A stretch of 46,633 nt of DNA from assembly GCA_017626845.1 (NCBI GenBank), contig JAGAHX010000018.1, positions 1 through 46,633 of the forward strand. The letters run 5' to 3'. Both the position numbers and the translations under genes were made by a program. Below, in pieces: positions 8,496-17,600 of the stretch. Positions within the stretch are counted from its first letter, which is position 1. Every line of letters begins with the position of its first letter. The notes under the pieces were generated by a model. The model worked only from the letters and a program-made list of their open reading frames with translations. It was not told the DNA's origin and did no database searches. The stretch is from Bacillota bacterium (lineage in GTDB: Bacteria > Bacillota > Clostridia > Peptostreptococcales > Anaerovoracaceae).

Positions 8496-10004
8496 ATGGC
8501 TTTTTACTACAACGAACCTTCCCATACCTTTAGCGAATATCTGCTTGTTCCCGGATATTCCGATGAGCGCTGCATTCCCGCGAACGTAAGCCTCAAGACT
8601 CCCGTAACCAAGTTTAAGAAAGGGGAAGAGCCCGCCATCACCATGAATATCCCCATGGTCTCCGCCATCATGCAGGCCGTCTCCGGCGACAAGCTGGCGG
8701 TGGCGCTGGCGAAGGAAGGCGGCATCTCCTTCATCTACGGCTCCCAGAGCGTTGAGGACGAAGCGGCCATGGTCGCAAGAGTCAAGGCGACGAAGGCTGG
8801 CTTCGTGCCCAGCGATACGAACATTTCCCCGGAAGCGACTCTTAAGGATCTGCTTGCCTTAAAGGACCGCACCGGTCACTCCACCACGGCTGTTACGGAA
8901 GACGGCACCAGCGAAGGCAAAGTCGTTGGTCTGGTCACCAGCCGCGACTACCGCGTTTCTCGCATGAGCCTGGACACCAAGGTCAAGGAATTCATGACCC
9001 CGCTGGAAAAGCTCATCTATGCCAGAGACGGCATCACCCTGAGCGAAGCCAACGACATGCTGTGGGATCACCGGCTCAACGCCCTGCCCGTGCTGGACGA
9101 TGCCGGCCGCATGAAGTCCTTCGTCTTCCGCAAGGACTACGATTCCCACAAATCCAACCCCAACGAACTGCTGGACAAACATAAGAGATACATCGTCGGC
9201 GCAGGCATCAACACCAGAGATTTCGCGACCCGCGTACCCGCCCTGGTCGACGCCGGCGTGGACATCCTGTGCATCGACTCCTCCGAAGGCTTCTCCGCCT
9301 GGCAGGCCAACACCATCAAGTGGATCCGTGAACACTACGGCGACGACGTCAAGGTCGGCGCAGGCAACGTGGTGGATGCGGACGGATTCCGCTTCCTGGC
9401 GGAAGCCGGCGCGGACTTCGTAAAGATCGGCATCGGCGGCGGCTCCATCTGCATTACGAGAGAGACGAAGGGCATCGGCCGCGGCCAGGCGACGGCGGTC
9501 ATCGAAGTCGCGAAGGCCCGGGACGAATACTTTAAGGAGACCGGCATCTACGTGCCCATCTGCTCCGACGGCGGCATCGTGCACGATTATCACATGACCT
9601 TGGCATTGGCCATGGGCGCGGACTTCCTGATGCTTGGCAGATACTTCTCCCGCTTCGATGAATCTCCGACGGCCAAGCTGATGATCAACGGCACCTACGT
9701 AAAGGAATACTGGGGCGAGGGTTCCAACCGCGCCCGCAACTGGCAGCGCTACGACCTGGGCGGCGATGCGAAGCTGTCCTTCGAAGAAGGCGTGGACTCC
9801 TACGTTCCCTACGCAGGTTCCCTGTCCGACGGCGTGCGCCAGTCCCTGGCGAAGGTTCGCTCCACCATGTGCAACTGCGGCGCCCTGACGATCCCCGAAC
9901 TGCAGCAGAAGGCCAAACTCACCATGGTCTCCGCCACCTCCATCGTGGAAGGCGGCGCCCACGACGTTATCCTGAAGGATACGACGACCGCACAGAACCG
10001 TTAA
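8496..10004 (+). CDS. guaB: inosine-5'-monophosphate dehydrogenase, Tritrichomonas-type
   Basis: The protein has 502 residues. It is an (alpha/beta)8 barrel interrupted by two CBS-type segments at about 105-220. It oxidises IMP to XMP with NAD+, the committed step to GMP. Catalytic features are visible: Cys319 in [13 protein letters not shown], Asp261, Arg382, and the Arg418-Tyr419 pair in [10 protein letters not shown] on the mobile flap. The active-site wording differs from common bacterial GuaB (GPGSICTTR) and, as I recall it, matches the IMPDH of the protozoan Tritrichomonas foetus almost word for word, down to the residue numbers Cys319, Arg418 and Tyr419. It lies between the VanY-like gene and the GMP synthetase gene (33-bp gap). 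A good ribosome site (AGGAGG) precedes the ATG. Confidence 0.95.
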   Translation: MAFYYNEPSHTFSEYLLVPGYSDERCIPANVSLKTPVTKFKKGEEPAITMNIPMVSAIMQAVSGDKLAVALAKEGGISFIYGSQSVEDEAAMVARVKATKAGFVPSDTNISPEATLKDLLALKDRTGHSTTAVTEDGTSEGKVVGLVTSRDYRVSRMSLDTKVKEFMTPLEKLIYARDGITLSEANDMLWDHRLNALPVLDDAGRMKSFVFRKDYDSHKSNPNELLDKHKRYIVGAGINTRDFATRVPALVDAGVDILCIDSSEGFSAWQANTIKWIREHYGDDVKVGAGNVVDADGFRFLAEAGADFVKIGIGGGSICITRETKGIGRGQATAVIEVAKARDEYFKETGIYVPICSDGGIVHDYHMTLALAMGADFLMLGRYFSRFDESPTAKLMINGTYVKEYWGEGSNRARNWQRYDLGGDAKLSFEEGVDSYVPYAGSLSDGVRQSLAKVRSTMCNCGALTIPELQQKAKLTMVSATSIVEGGAHDVILKDTTTAQNR

Positions 10005-10037
10005 TCTATCCCTTTTCAAATACAAGCGAGGTAAACA

Positions 10038-11021
10038 ATGACTGGCAACGTAAGACCCGAATCTCTGGAGCGCATCACCACTCCCGAGCTGGCAAAGAAA
10101 TTCATCGACGAGCAGATCGCTGCCGTGAAGGAGCAGGTCGGCGAGTCCGGTAAAGTGCTGCTGGCGCTGTCCGGCGGCGTGGACTCCTCCGTCTGCGCGG
10201 CGCTCATCTCTAAGGCCATCGGAAACCGCCTCATCTGCGTGCACGTCAACCACGGCCTGCTGCGCAAGGGTGAACCCGAGCAGGTCTGCAAGGTGTTCGG
10301 CGAACAGTTCGAATCGCAGCTGATCTACGTGGATGCGGTAGACCGCTTCCTGGATGCGCTGGCTGGCGTAGCCGATCCCGAGCAGAAGCGCAAGATCATC
10401 GGCAAGATCTTCATCGACGTCTTCGCGGAAGAAGCGAAGAAACTGGACGGCATCGAGTTCCTGGGACAGGGCACCATCTATCCCGACATCCTGGAATCCG
10501 GTCCCGTCAAGAGCCACCACAACGTGGGAGGCCTTCCCGAAGAACTGAATTTCCAGCTGGTCGAACCGGTCAAATTCCTGTATAAGGATGAAGTTCGCGT
10601 CGTCGGCAAAGAACTGGGGCTGCCCGACAACATGGTCTACCGTCAGCCGTTCCCCGGACCCGGCCTGGGCGTTCGCTGCGTAGGCGCCATCACCCGCGAC
10701 AGACTGGAAGCTGTCCGCGAATCCGACGCTATCCTGCGCGAAGAATTCGCCAAGAACGGCCTGGAAGGCAAGGTCTGGCAGTACTTCACCATCGTGCCCG
10801 ACTTCAAGTCCACCGGCATCAAAGACGGTCTGCGCACCTACGACTGGCCCGTCGTGGTCCGTGCGGTCAACACCGTGGATGCGGTCACCGCAGAAGTCGC
10901 GGAGCTGGATTTCGCTATGATGCAGCACATCACCAAGCGCATCACCAGCGAAGTTGCAGGGGTCAACCGCGTGCTCTGGGACATTACGCCTAAGCCCAGC
11001 GGCACCATCGAGTGGGAATAA
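10038..11021 (+). CDS. guaA: GMP synthase ATP-pyrophosphatase subunit without glutaminase domain
   Basis: The protein has 327 residues, whereas bacterial GuaA is usually about 510-525. It starts about 30 residues before the ATP-PPase motif SGGVDSS (45-51) and continues through the PFPGPGLGVR motif and the C-terminal dimerisation domain to the usual tail (TIEWE). The N-terminal class I glutamine amidotransferase domain is absent. There is no room for it: the upstream gene ends 33 bp before the ATG. It should adenylate XMP and aminate it to GMP, using ammonia or a separate glutaminase subunit as in many archaea. No such subunit is encoded in this window. It is co-transcribed with guaB and followed by a terminator. 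Confidence 0.93.
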   Translation: MTGNVRPESLERITTPELAKKFIDEQIAAVKEQVGESGKVLLALSGGVDSSVCAALISKAIGNRLICVHVNHGLLRKGEPEQVCKVFGEQFESQLIYVDAVDRFLDALAGVADPEQKRKIIGKIFIDVFAEEAKKLDGIEFLGQGTIYPDILESGPVKSHHNVGGLPEELNFQLVEPVKFLYKDEVRVVGKELGLPDNMVYRQPFPGPGLGVRCVGAITRDRLEAVRESDAILREEFAKNGLEGKVWQYFTIVPDFKSTGIKDGLRTYDWPVVVRAVNTVDAVTAEVAELDFAMMQHITKRITSEVAGVNRVLWDITPKPSGTIEWE

Positions 11022-11038
11022 ATCTTATCGCAGCACAC

Positions 11039-11067
11039 CCGCCTGCCTTTGCGCAGGCGGTTTTTTT
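11039..11067 (+). terminator. terminator after guaA
   Basis: The stem CCGCCTGC (11039-11046) / GCAGGCGG (11053-11060) is followed by TTTTTTT (11061-11067). Confidence 0.92.
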
Positions 11068-11084
11068 CAGGAAGGAGGGTTCGC

Positions 11085-12581
11085 ATGAACAGACAGGGGT
11101 ATCAGGCAAGCAGAGTGCGCCGTATTCTCGTAGGGGCGGTCCTTACAGCGGTGTTTGCCCATTTCATTCCCGAATCCGCCAGTCTCAGCCTTACCGCCGG
11201 GAGTATCTATACGGCGATAGCGCTGTTCTGGACCCTCACCCTTGCACACCGGGTCGGCCCCGATCATACGAAGCGTCTGATGGTGACGATCGGCATCATG
11301 CTTACCGTTCTTTTTGTGCTGCAGATTTATAAGTATGCCTTCGCGCCGCGGGCTTCCTTCAGCTGGCGGCTTTCCTGGTTCGGCTATTACATTCCCTATA
11401 TCTCCATTCCCGTCCTTTCCTTCCTCGCAGCGGTGAGCATCGATCGGGGCTATATGCCTTCCCCCTGGGACAAGCCGCTCCTCATCGCCTGCGGCGTGTT
11501 TTCTCTGGTTGTCCTGACAAACGATTGGCATCAGCTGCTTCAGGTGTACATGGGCGTCAATGCCCGGGGCGATCTGATCACAAGGCCTGGCCCCCTGTAC
11601 TATTTTGCCATGACCTGGGTCGCCGTTTTTTCGATCGCAGCCGTCGTTGCGATCTTCCGCCGGCTGCGGGTTGCGGAGCTGCGCCGGAAGATCCTGATGC
11701 CGGCCCTGATCGCAGGACTGGGCATCTTGATTTGCATTCTTTTCGTACGTTTCTTCGAAGATACGACCTTTCCGTTTATCGGAGTCAGACCCTTCCGGGT
11801 CAACGACCTGGTGCTGATCGTAACGATCACAGCCTGGGAAGCCGCCTTCCGCTCCGGGCTTGTCCCCTCCAACGAGGATTACGAAGGCATCTTTACCCGG
11901 ATGGAACTGAACGCTGCCATCGGGACCCCGGACGGGACCGTCGCGCTGCGGTCCGCCGGCGCTGCCATAACGGAAGAGCAAATGAAAAAGACGCTGGAAG
12001 GCCCCGTTTCCGAAGGGGGTATGCGCTTCAGCAGCCGGAAAGTGCGGGGCGGCAGGGTCTATTGGGCGGACGATCTGCACCAGGTAGAAAGGCTGGAAAA
12101 GGAACTGGCCGGGGTCAACGCAGAACTGGAGGAATCCGTCAACCTGCTGAAAAAAGAGCGGGAACTGGTCAGCGAAAGGGCTTCTCTGAAGGCCAGAAAA
12201 GACCTGCACGAGGGCATCTACCAGGCAATGGAACCGAAACTGCAGCGGATCGAAGAACAGGTGGCGGCTTGCCGTCATATGGGTGGCGCCGAGCTGCGGG
12301 ATGCCCTCGCCGAGCTCTGCGTCTTGGGTACCTATGTAAAGCGGGCGGTGAACCTCCGATTGATCGAGGCGAACGGCGAGACGCCGGGGGCCGAGGATCT
12401 GGCGCTTTCCATGGCGGAATCCCTGCGCTATGTAAGCCTTCTCGGCGTCGATGCCGAGGCGCTGCGGGCGGACTTTCTTCATCAGCAGAAGGATCCGCAC
12501 GAAAGCCCGGCAGCAGCTTACGACCGCTTCGAAGTGTTGGCGGAACAGGCCCTGGCGGCACAGAAAGGAGGGCAGGTATGA
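11085..12581 (+). CDS. multi-pass membrane sensor protein (7TM histidine-kinase-like N-terminus, no ATPase domain)
   Basis: The protein has 498 residues. The first 260 or so contain about seven or eight hydrophobic segments, in the style of histidine kinase N-terminal 7TM sensor regions. A small cytoplasmic globular stretch follows, then a coiled coil (about 325-370: QVERLEKELAGVNAELEESV) and a helical region with KARKDLHEGIYQAMEP that resembles a dimerisation/phosphoacceptor helix. No HATPase motifs (N, G boxes) are visible. The next gene overlaps by 4 bp and carries the ATPase domain, so the two probably act together. I chose the ATG at 11085 because it follows GGAAGGAGGG; an in-frame ATG 36 bp earlier lies in the guaA terminator region. 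The signal sensed is unknown. Confidence 0.7.
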   Translation: MNRQGYQASRVRRILVGAVLTAVFAHFIPESASLSLTAGSIYTAIALFWTLTLAHRVGPDHTKRLMVTIGIMLTVLFVLQIYKYAFAPRASFSWRLSWFGYYIPYISIPVLSFLAAVSIDRGYMPSPWDKPLLIACGVFSLVVLTNDWHQLLQVYMGVNARGDLITRPGPLYYFAMTWVAVFSIAAVVAIFRRLRVAELRRKILMPALIAGLGILICILFVRFFEDTTFPFIGVRPFRVNDLVLIVTITAWEAAFRSGLVPSNEDYEGIFTRMELNAAIGTPDGTVALRSAGAAITEEQMKKTLEGPVSEGGMRFSSRKVRGGRVYWADDLHQVERLEKELAGVNAELEESVNLLKKERELVSERASLKARKDLHEGIYQAMEPKLQRIEEQVAACRHMGGAELRDALAELCVLGTYVKRAVNLRLIEANGETPGAEDLALSMAESLRYVSLLGVDAEALRADFLHQQKDPHESPAAAYDRFEVLAEQALAAQKGGQV

Positions 12582-13804
12582 TGTGTTTTGCTGATCTTTC
12601 CCCGATTCCCCAGATCGTCATCTGCGCATTCTTCGTCGTCCTGAGTGCGGCCTTTCTTCTGCTCTTCCTGCTGGGGCTGCTCAACCGGAAGGAAAGAGCC
12701 TGGATCCACCTGCTGTTCGCTTTGCCCAGCTACGGGATCTTCCAGCTGCTCTACGACTATCACGGCAGCGTTTATCAGATGAACCGCGTTCATTTCGATA
12801 TAAACGCAGGAGATTTTCCGCTTCCTGCGATAGGCGCGGCGGCGCTCCTGCTGCTCCTGCTTTTCGCCTGGTCGCTGTCCCGCTTTGCAGGACAACGGGA
12901 TGTTTCCGTGAAGGAGGCCGTGGACGACCTGCCTACCGGCATCTGCTGCTATCTGGAAAAAGGCCGGGTGCTTCTCGTAAACGAGACGATGGAACGCATC
13001 AGTCTGGCCCTCACCGGCCGCGCCGTGCTGAACGGAAGAGAACTCTGCGATGCGGTGCTGCCCAAGGAGGTTGGGAAGCATGCTGCGCCCGTCCGCGCTT
13101 TCGGCAGATCCTACAGCTTTGAAAGATCCGGGATGCCCGGTTTGGAAGGCGTAACGCAGCTGCTGGCGGCGGACGTGACGGAAGAATACGGACGGCTGGA
13201 AGAGGTCCGGGAGAAGAACCGGCAGCTCGAGGAGCAAAGCCGGCGGCTCTCCGCAGCGATAGGGGAATCGGAACGGCTTTCCATCGAAAAGGAATATCTG
13301 GACGCTAAGATCAAGGTCCACAGCGGGATCGGCGAACTGCTGTCTGCCACGGCTAAAGTCATCCGGGAGGCGGATCTGGGGACTTCGCCAAGTGAAGAGA
13401 CCGCTGCAGGCCTTTTCGACCGCTGGAACCGGCTTCCCGCCGCGCTGCTCGATGTGGACGCAAGACCCCGCAGCAGCTACGATGCGGTGCTGAAGGCGGC
13501 GAAGGATGTGGGGGTGCGGATCGTGCTCGACGGCGAACTTCCGGAGGAAGAGCCGCAGCGTTCCGTGCTTCTCGTTGCCGTCGCAGAGTGTATCACCAAC
13601 ACCTTCCGGCATGCGGGAGGAGATGAGCTTACCATACGCTGCCGGGAGGGCGAAACGGTCTTCACCAACAACGGTAAGGCGCCGGAAGGGCCCGTCGTAG
13701 AGAAGGGCGGCCTCGTGAATCTGAGACGTCTGGCGGAGGATGCCGGCGCGGAGATGACCGTGGAGAGCAGCCCTGTCTTCCGCCTGACGCTCCGTTGGGA
13801 ATAG
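12578..13804 (+). CDS. membrane sensor histidine kinase, NarL/LytS-like
   Basis: The protein has 408 residues. Two or three membrane segments lie before residue 102 (about 11-35 and 84-102), then a PAS-like region (about 110-200), a coiled coil (205-235), a dimerisation helix with probable phosphoacceptor His248 (KIKVHSGIGELL), and an HATPase domain with N-box VAECITNTFRHAGG (about 334-347, Asn341) and G-box KGGLVNLRRLAEDAGAEM. It should autophosphorylate and pass phosphate to the response regulator encoded 105 bp downstream. The start overlaps the previous stop (ATGA), and GAAAGGAGGG lies upstream; ATG at 12581 is an alternative. The paired arrangement suggests a hetero-complex of two membrane sensors. 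Confidence 0.85.
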   Translation: MMCFADLSPIPQIVICAFFVVLSAAFLLLFLLGLLNRKERAWIHLLFALPSYGIFQLLYDYHGSVYQMNRVHFDINAGDFPLPAIGAAALLLLLLFAWSLSRFAGQRDVSVKEAVDDLPTGICCYLEKGRVLLVNETMERISLALTGRAVLNGRELCDAVLPKEVGKHAAPVRAFGRSYSFERSGMPGLEGVTQLLAADVTEEYGRLEEVREKNRQLEEQSRRLSAAIGESERLSIEKEYLDAKIKVHSGIGELLSATAKVIREADLGTSPSEETAAGLFDRWNRLPAALLDVDARPRSSYDAVLKAAKDVGVRIVLDGELPEEEPQRSVLLVAVAECITNTFRHAGGDELTIRCREGETVFTNNGKAPEGPVVEKGGLVNLRRLAEDAGAEMTVESSPVFRLTLRWE

Positions 13805-13821
13805 CCGATATTCCGGTTTGG

Positions 13822-13881
13822 ATCTATAACTTTAGTTAGATGTTTTCGCGAAAAATCGGACTAATCTATAACTAAAGTTAG
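13822..13881 (+). promoter_or_regulatory. paired operator-like sites upstream of the response regulator
   Basis: Two 18-bp direct repeats, ATCTATAACTTTAGTTAG (13822-13839) and ATCTATAACTAAAGTTAG (13864-13881), differ only at the two central bases. Each contains the near-palindrome TAACTWWAGTTA. Their start-to-start distance is 42 bp, about four helical turns, so both would face the same side of the DNA. They lie 30-90 bp before the response regulator gene and are probably binding sites for it or another dimeric regulator. The binder is inferred. Confidence 0.6.
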
Positions 13882-13909
13882 TGATTAGTGTGTTTGCGAA
13901 AGGAACGCC

Positions 13910-14536
13910 ATGGAATACAGCGTGATGATCGTCGAAGATCAGAGCATAGCGAGAAAGTACTTCGAGGCCGTCGTCGAGGCGGCTCCGGATTTTAAGCTGC
14001 TGTATTCTCTGGACACCGCCTCCGTCGCCTACATCTATTGTAGCCGCTTTCCCGTCGATCTGGTCGTGATGGACGTCGTGATGGCGGACGGCTCCAACGG
14101 GATCGATGCGGCCCGGCGCATCAAGGAGATGTCGCCGAGGACGAAGATCCTCATCGTTACGTCCATGGCGGAGGGTCTCTTTCTGACCCGTGCAAAGGAA
14201 GCCGGCGCCGACTCGTTCTGGTATAAGGAGGACGAGGAGATCGACTTTCTGACCGCTATGAGGGTCACCATGGAGGGCAGACATCTGTGGCCGGAAGAAT
14301 CTCCCGTCGTAAAGATCGGCGACGCCCTCTCCAGCGAATTTACGAAGGCGGAGATGAATATCCTCCGCGAACTGTCCACCGGCGCATCCAACCAGCAGAT
14401 TGCGGAACGCCTCGGCATCGAAGTGGGTACCGTAAAATCCCACATCAATCATCTGCTGAGCAAGACCGCGATGAACAACCGCACGGAGCTGGCGATCGAG
14501 GCCAGACTGAAGGGACTCGTGGTGAGCCATTCATAA
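13910..14536 (+). CDS. response regulator, NarL/LuxR family
   Basis: The protein has 208 residues. The receiver domain (1-120) has the acidic pair Glu9-Asp10, phosphoacceptor Asp55 (VVMDVVM), Thr84 and Lys106. The C-terminal LuxR-type HTH (about 140-200) reads FTKAEMNILRELSTGASNQQ, then AERLGIEVGTVKSHINHLLS. It is the likely phosphorylation partner of the histidine kinase just upstream and would bind DNA as a dimer when phosphorylated. The direct repeats at 13822-13881 are candidate targets, giving autoregulation, and the surface protein gene 150 bp downstream could also be a target. AAAGGAA precedes the ATG. Confidence 0.93.
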   Translation: MEYSVMIVEDQSIARKYFEAVVEAAPDFKLLYSLDTASVAYIYCSRFPVDLVVMDVVMADGSNGIDAARRIKEMSPRTKILIVTSMAEGLFLTRAKEAGADSFWYKEDEEIDFLTAMRVTMEGRHLWPEESPVVKIGDALSSEFTKAEMNILRELSTGASNQQIAERLGIEVGTVKSHINHLLSKTAMNNRTELAIEARLKGLVVSHS

Positions 14537-14686
14537 TTTTTTTCTTCTTTTGGCGCTTCGCCTCTATCCATTGATAGACGACACGGAAAATTCAGAACGA
14601 TACAATGAAACCACCACCCGAAGTGGGTTTTTGTCGTACCTTTGGCCCGGAGCCTGTCTCCGATCGAAAAGAAAGGCGGACCTCCT

Positions 14687-17600
14687 ATGAAGACAATGTT
14701 GAGAAAAATTATTGCAAGCCTGCTCGTACTGAGCATGGTTTTTGCGGCGGTGCCATGGATGCCGCAAAGTACGGCGTATGCGGATCCTGTCACCTACCCT
14801 CTTTGGGTCGGCGGCGTGCAGGTGACGGATGCGAATAAGGCTGATATTCTCGGCGACGGAACTGCAAAGTATTACCCCGAGGTAAATGTGTTGGAACTCA
14901 CGGATGCCTCTCTTACCAAGACGTATAGTGGTTCGCTGATTTATGCAGAGGACATGGATCTTACCATCAATGCACCCAACGGCCTCACCCTTGATAATCC
15001 AAGCAATGGTGTAACGCTTTATCTGAAGAGCTCTACAAATAGCCATGATTTGATTATCAATGGCAATAATATTGTTATTAAAGCATTGAACTCTCCTGCC
15101 ATAGTTTGCGGGCGAAACGTCACGATCAATGGCAGTACACAGATCAGCTCGAATAGCGTGGGTATCAATGCACCGGGGATCGTTACGATCAATGGCAACG
15201 CTACGATAAATTCCGGAAATGCACCCGGAATCACTTATCCAAGTGAGCTTTTCCTGAATGGGAAGTCTCATGAGGTGAATAGTGAGGGGATGGCCCTTTC
15301 CGCTGGTAAAATCACGATTAAAGGAGATTTCAAATCTTCTGCGGAAGGAAATCAGCCGTCCATCTCATGTCAGACCACCGTTACAATTACGGGTAATGTA
15401 GACATCACTACGAAAGGAAGCGCGCCGTCCATCACGGGTCAAACAGTTAATATTACAGGCAATGTAGACATTACTTCTGAAGGGTCCTATGGCATTAAGG
15501 CAGGCGCAGTCACGATCGAAGGTGCAGCCAGGATCGATGCAATGGCTCCGGCAATCTCCGTGAATACCGGAAACTTAGTACTGACAGGACCAACAGGTAC
15601 AAAGCACGAGCTGAAATCTGCAAAGGCCCAGGCTATTGAAGTAACAACAGCAGGCGGTACACTCACGATCGAGGGCGACATCACTGCAACGAGCGATCAG
15701 GCGCCTGCTATTTACTGTTTAGGAAACATTGGGATCAAAGGCAATGTCAACGCGACCACTTCTGGTTCGTCTGGTATTCTCGCTAAGGGCAACATCGTTA
15801 TTGATGGCGATGTAACTGTTACCAGTGTTTCGCAACCGGCTGTTAACGCAGGAGGCAGTATCGAAATAAAGTCAGGTACATGGGTACTTGATGGCGGCAA
15901 CGGTCTGGCTATTGTCGCAGAAAAAGGGATCACGATCCCTGCGACCCATGAAATTGCTAAACCAGAAGGTGCTAAACTGGACGATGAAAAGCGGTTGCTC
16001 TTGGAAGCTGATGGCAGCACGCCTGTTCACTCTACTGTCATTAGACTTGTGGGAGAGCGTTCTGTAACGGTAACGGATGATGGAAATGGTACAGCTTCTG
16101 CTTCTCCTGAAAAAGGCGCGGCGGGCACGCTGGTCACCCTGACTGCAACGCCGAAAACGGGCTATCAATTTAAGGATTGGGAAGTCATCTTCGGCGGTGT
16201 GACCATTGAAAATGATCAATTCGAGATCGGAACTGCTGATGTAGAAGTGAAAGCTCTGTTCGAGGAAATATCGAGCCTCAAGGAAGATCAGGAACTGAGC
16301 TTTAAGGATACGCAGCTTGCCTTTGACTATAGCAAAGGTGCAAGCGCTGATCTTGAAGTAAAACACACTAAGGGCGACGGCGCGTTGAGCTTTAAGAGCA
16401 GCGACGAGACCATTGCAAAAGTTGATGATAAGGGTCATGTAGAGATTCTCAAAGTTGGCACAGTGACGATTACTGCCACCGCAGCAGAGACCGAAAACTT
16501 CAATAAAGCCGAGGCTGAGTGCAAAATCATAATCGATAAGGGAAGCCGCCAGAACGAATCTCTTGAAACCGTCGCAAAATATGGTACAGAAGCGCAATAT
16601 GATCTGAGTCAGTACATTGAGACTGGTGCGGCTTCTACGGTTGCTACTGTAGATAAGGATGAATCCGCTGCTATTGTGGAGTCTTCTGTGACTGCAGAAG
16701 GCGTGCTGAAATACACCATAATAGGAAATCCGGAAAAGATCGGGGAGACTGCTGTTATCAGAGTATATGTCGGAGAATCCGACTGCTTTGGTGAGTACTA
16801 TATTGACATCACCATCACCGTGGTTGATAAGGATGTCCAGGTTCTGAGCTTCGAAGCAGTTGAACTCACAAAAAAGTATGGAGATGAACCCTTTATCAAC
16901 AAATTGACGCAGAGCATGGGCGATGGCGAAATTTCCTACGCAAGCAGCAATCCTTCTGTTGCCACCGTTTCCTCTGACGGTACCGTCACCATCGTAAATG
17001 CAGGCGATGCTACCATTGTCGCCACTGCTGCAGAGACCGAAACATTTGCCGCCACCCAGGCCTCCTTCCATCTTATCGTGGAAGAGGGTGATGCCCCGGT
17101 TCCCGACAAGCCATCTTCCGGCGGTGGCGGCGGTGTAACGACTTATGCGGTCAAACTGTCCGCTACGGAAAATGGCAACATTACCGCAAGCACGAACAAC
17201 GCTGCGGAGAACGCAACGGTGACTATCACCGTAACGCCGGACAAGGGTTATGTTCTCGACCAGCTGACGGTAAAAGACAAGAATAACGATTCGATCGCGG
17301 TCACCGAAAAGGGCAGCGAATATAGCTTCAAGATGCCGGCTTCCCCGGTCGAGGTTACCGCTACATTCAAAGCCGAGGCGGAAGTTTCGGCAGACGACTT
17401 CCCGTTCACCGATGTACCTGAAAATGCTTACTTCCGTAAACCCGTCGAGTGGGCGCTGAAGAACGGCATTACGAGCGGTACGACGCCTACGACCTTCGGT
17501 CCCTTCGATGTTACGACCAGAGGCCAGATGATCACCTTCCTGTGGATCGCCAAGGGTTCTCCCGAACCGACATCCACGGAGCTGCCGTTTAAGGATGTCG

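Noticed and set aside
8859..10928. 689-residue open frame opposite guaB and guaA
   Set aside because: It spans two real genes on the other strand and resembles no protein family.
11525..12577. N-terminal extension that would make the second sensor protein 759 residues long
   Set aside because: The extension is an out-of-frame reading of the preceding sensor gene (Arg/Gly/Pro-rich); the real start has GGAGGG and a 4-bp overlap.
14537..14686. Cyclic-di-GMP riboswitch before the SLH protein gene
   Set aside because: Some GC-rich hairpin sequence is present, but the conserved GEMM core words are missing.
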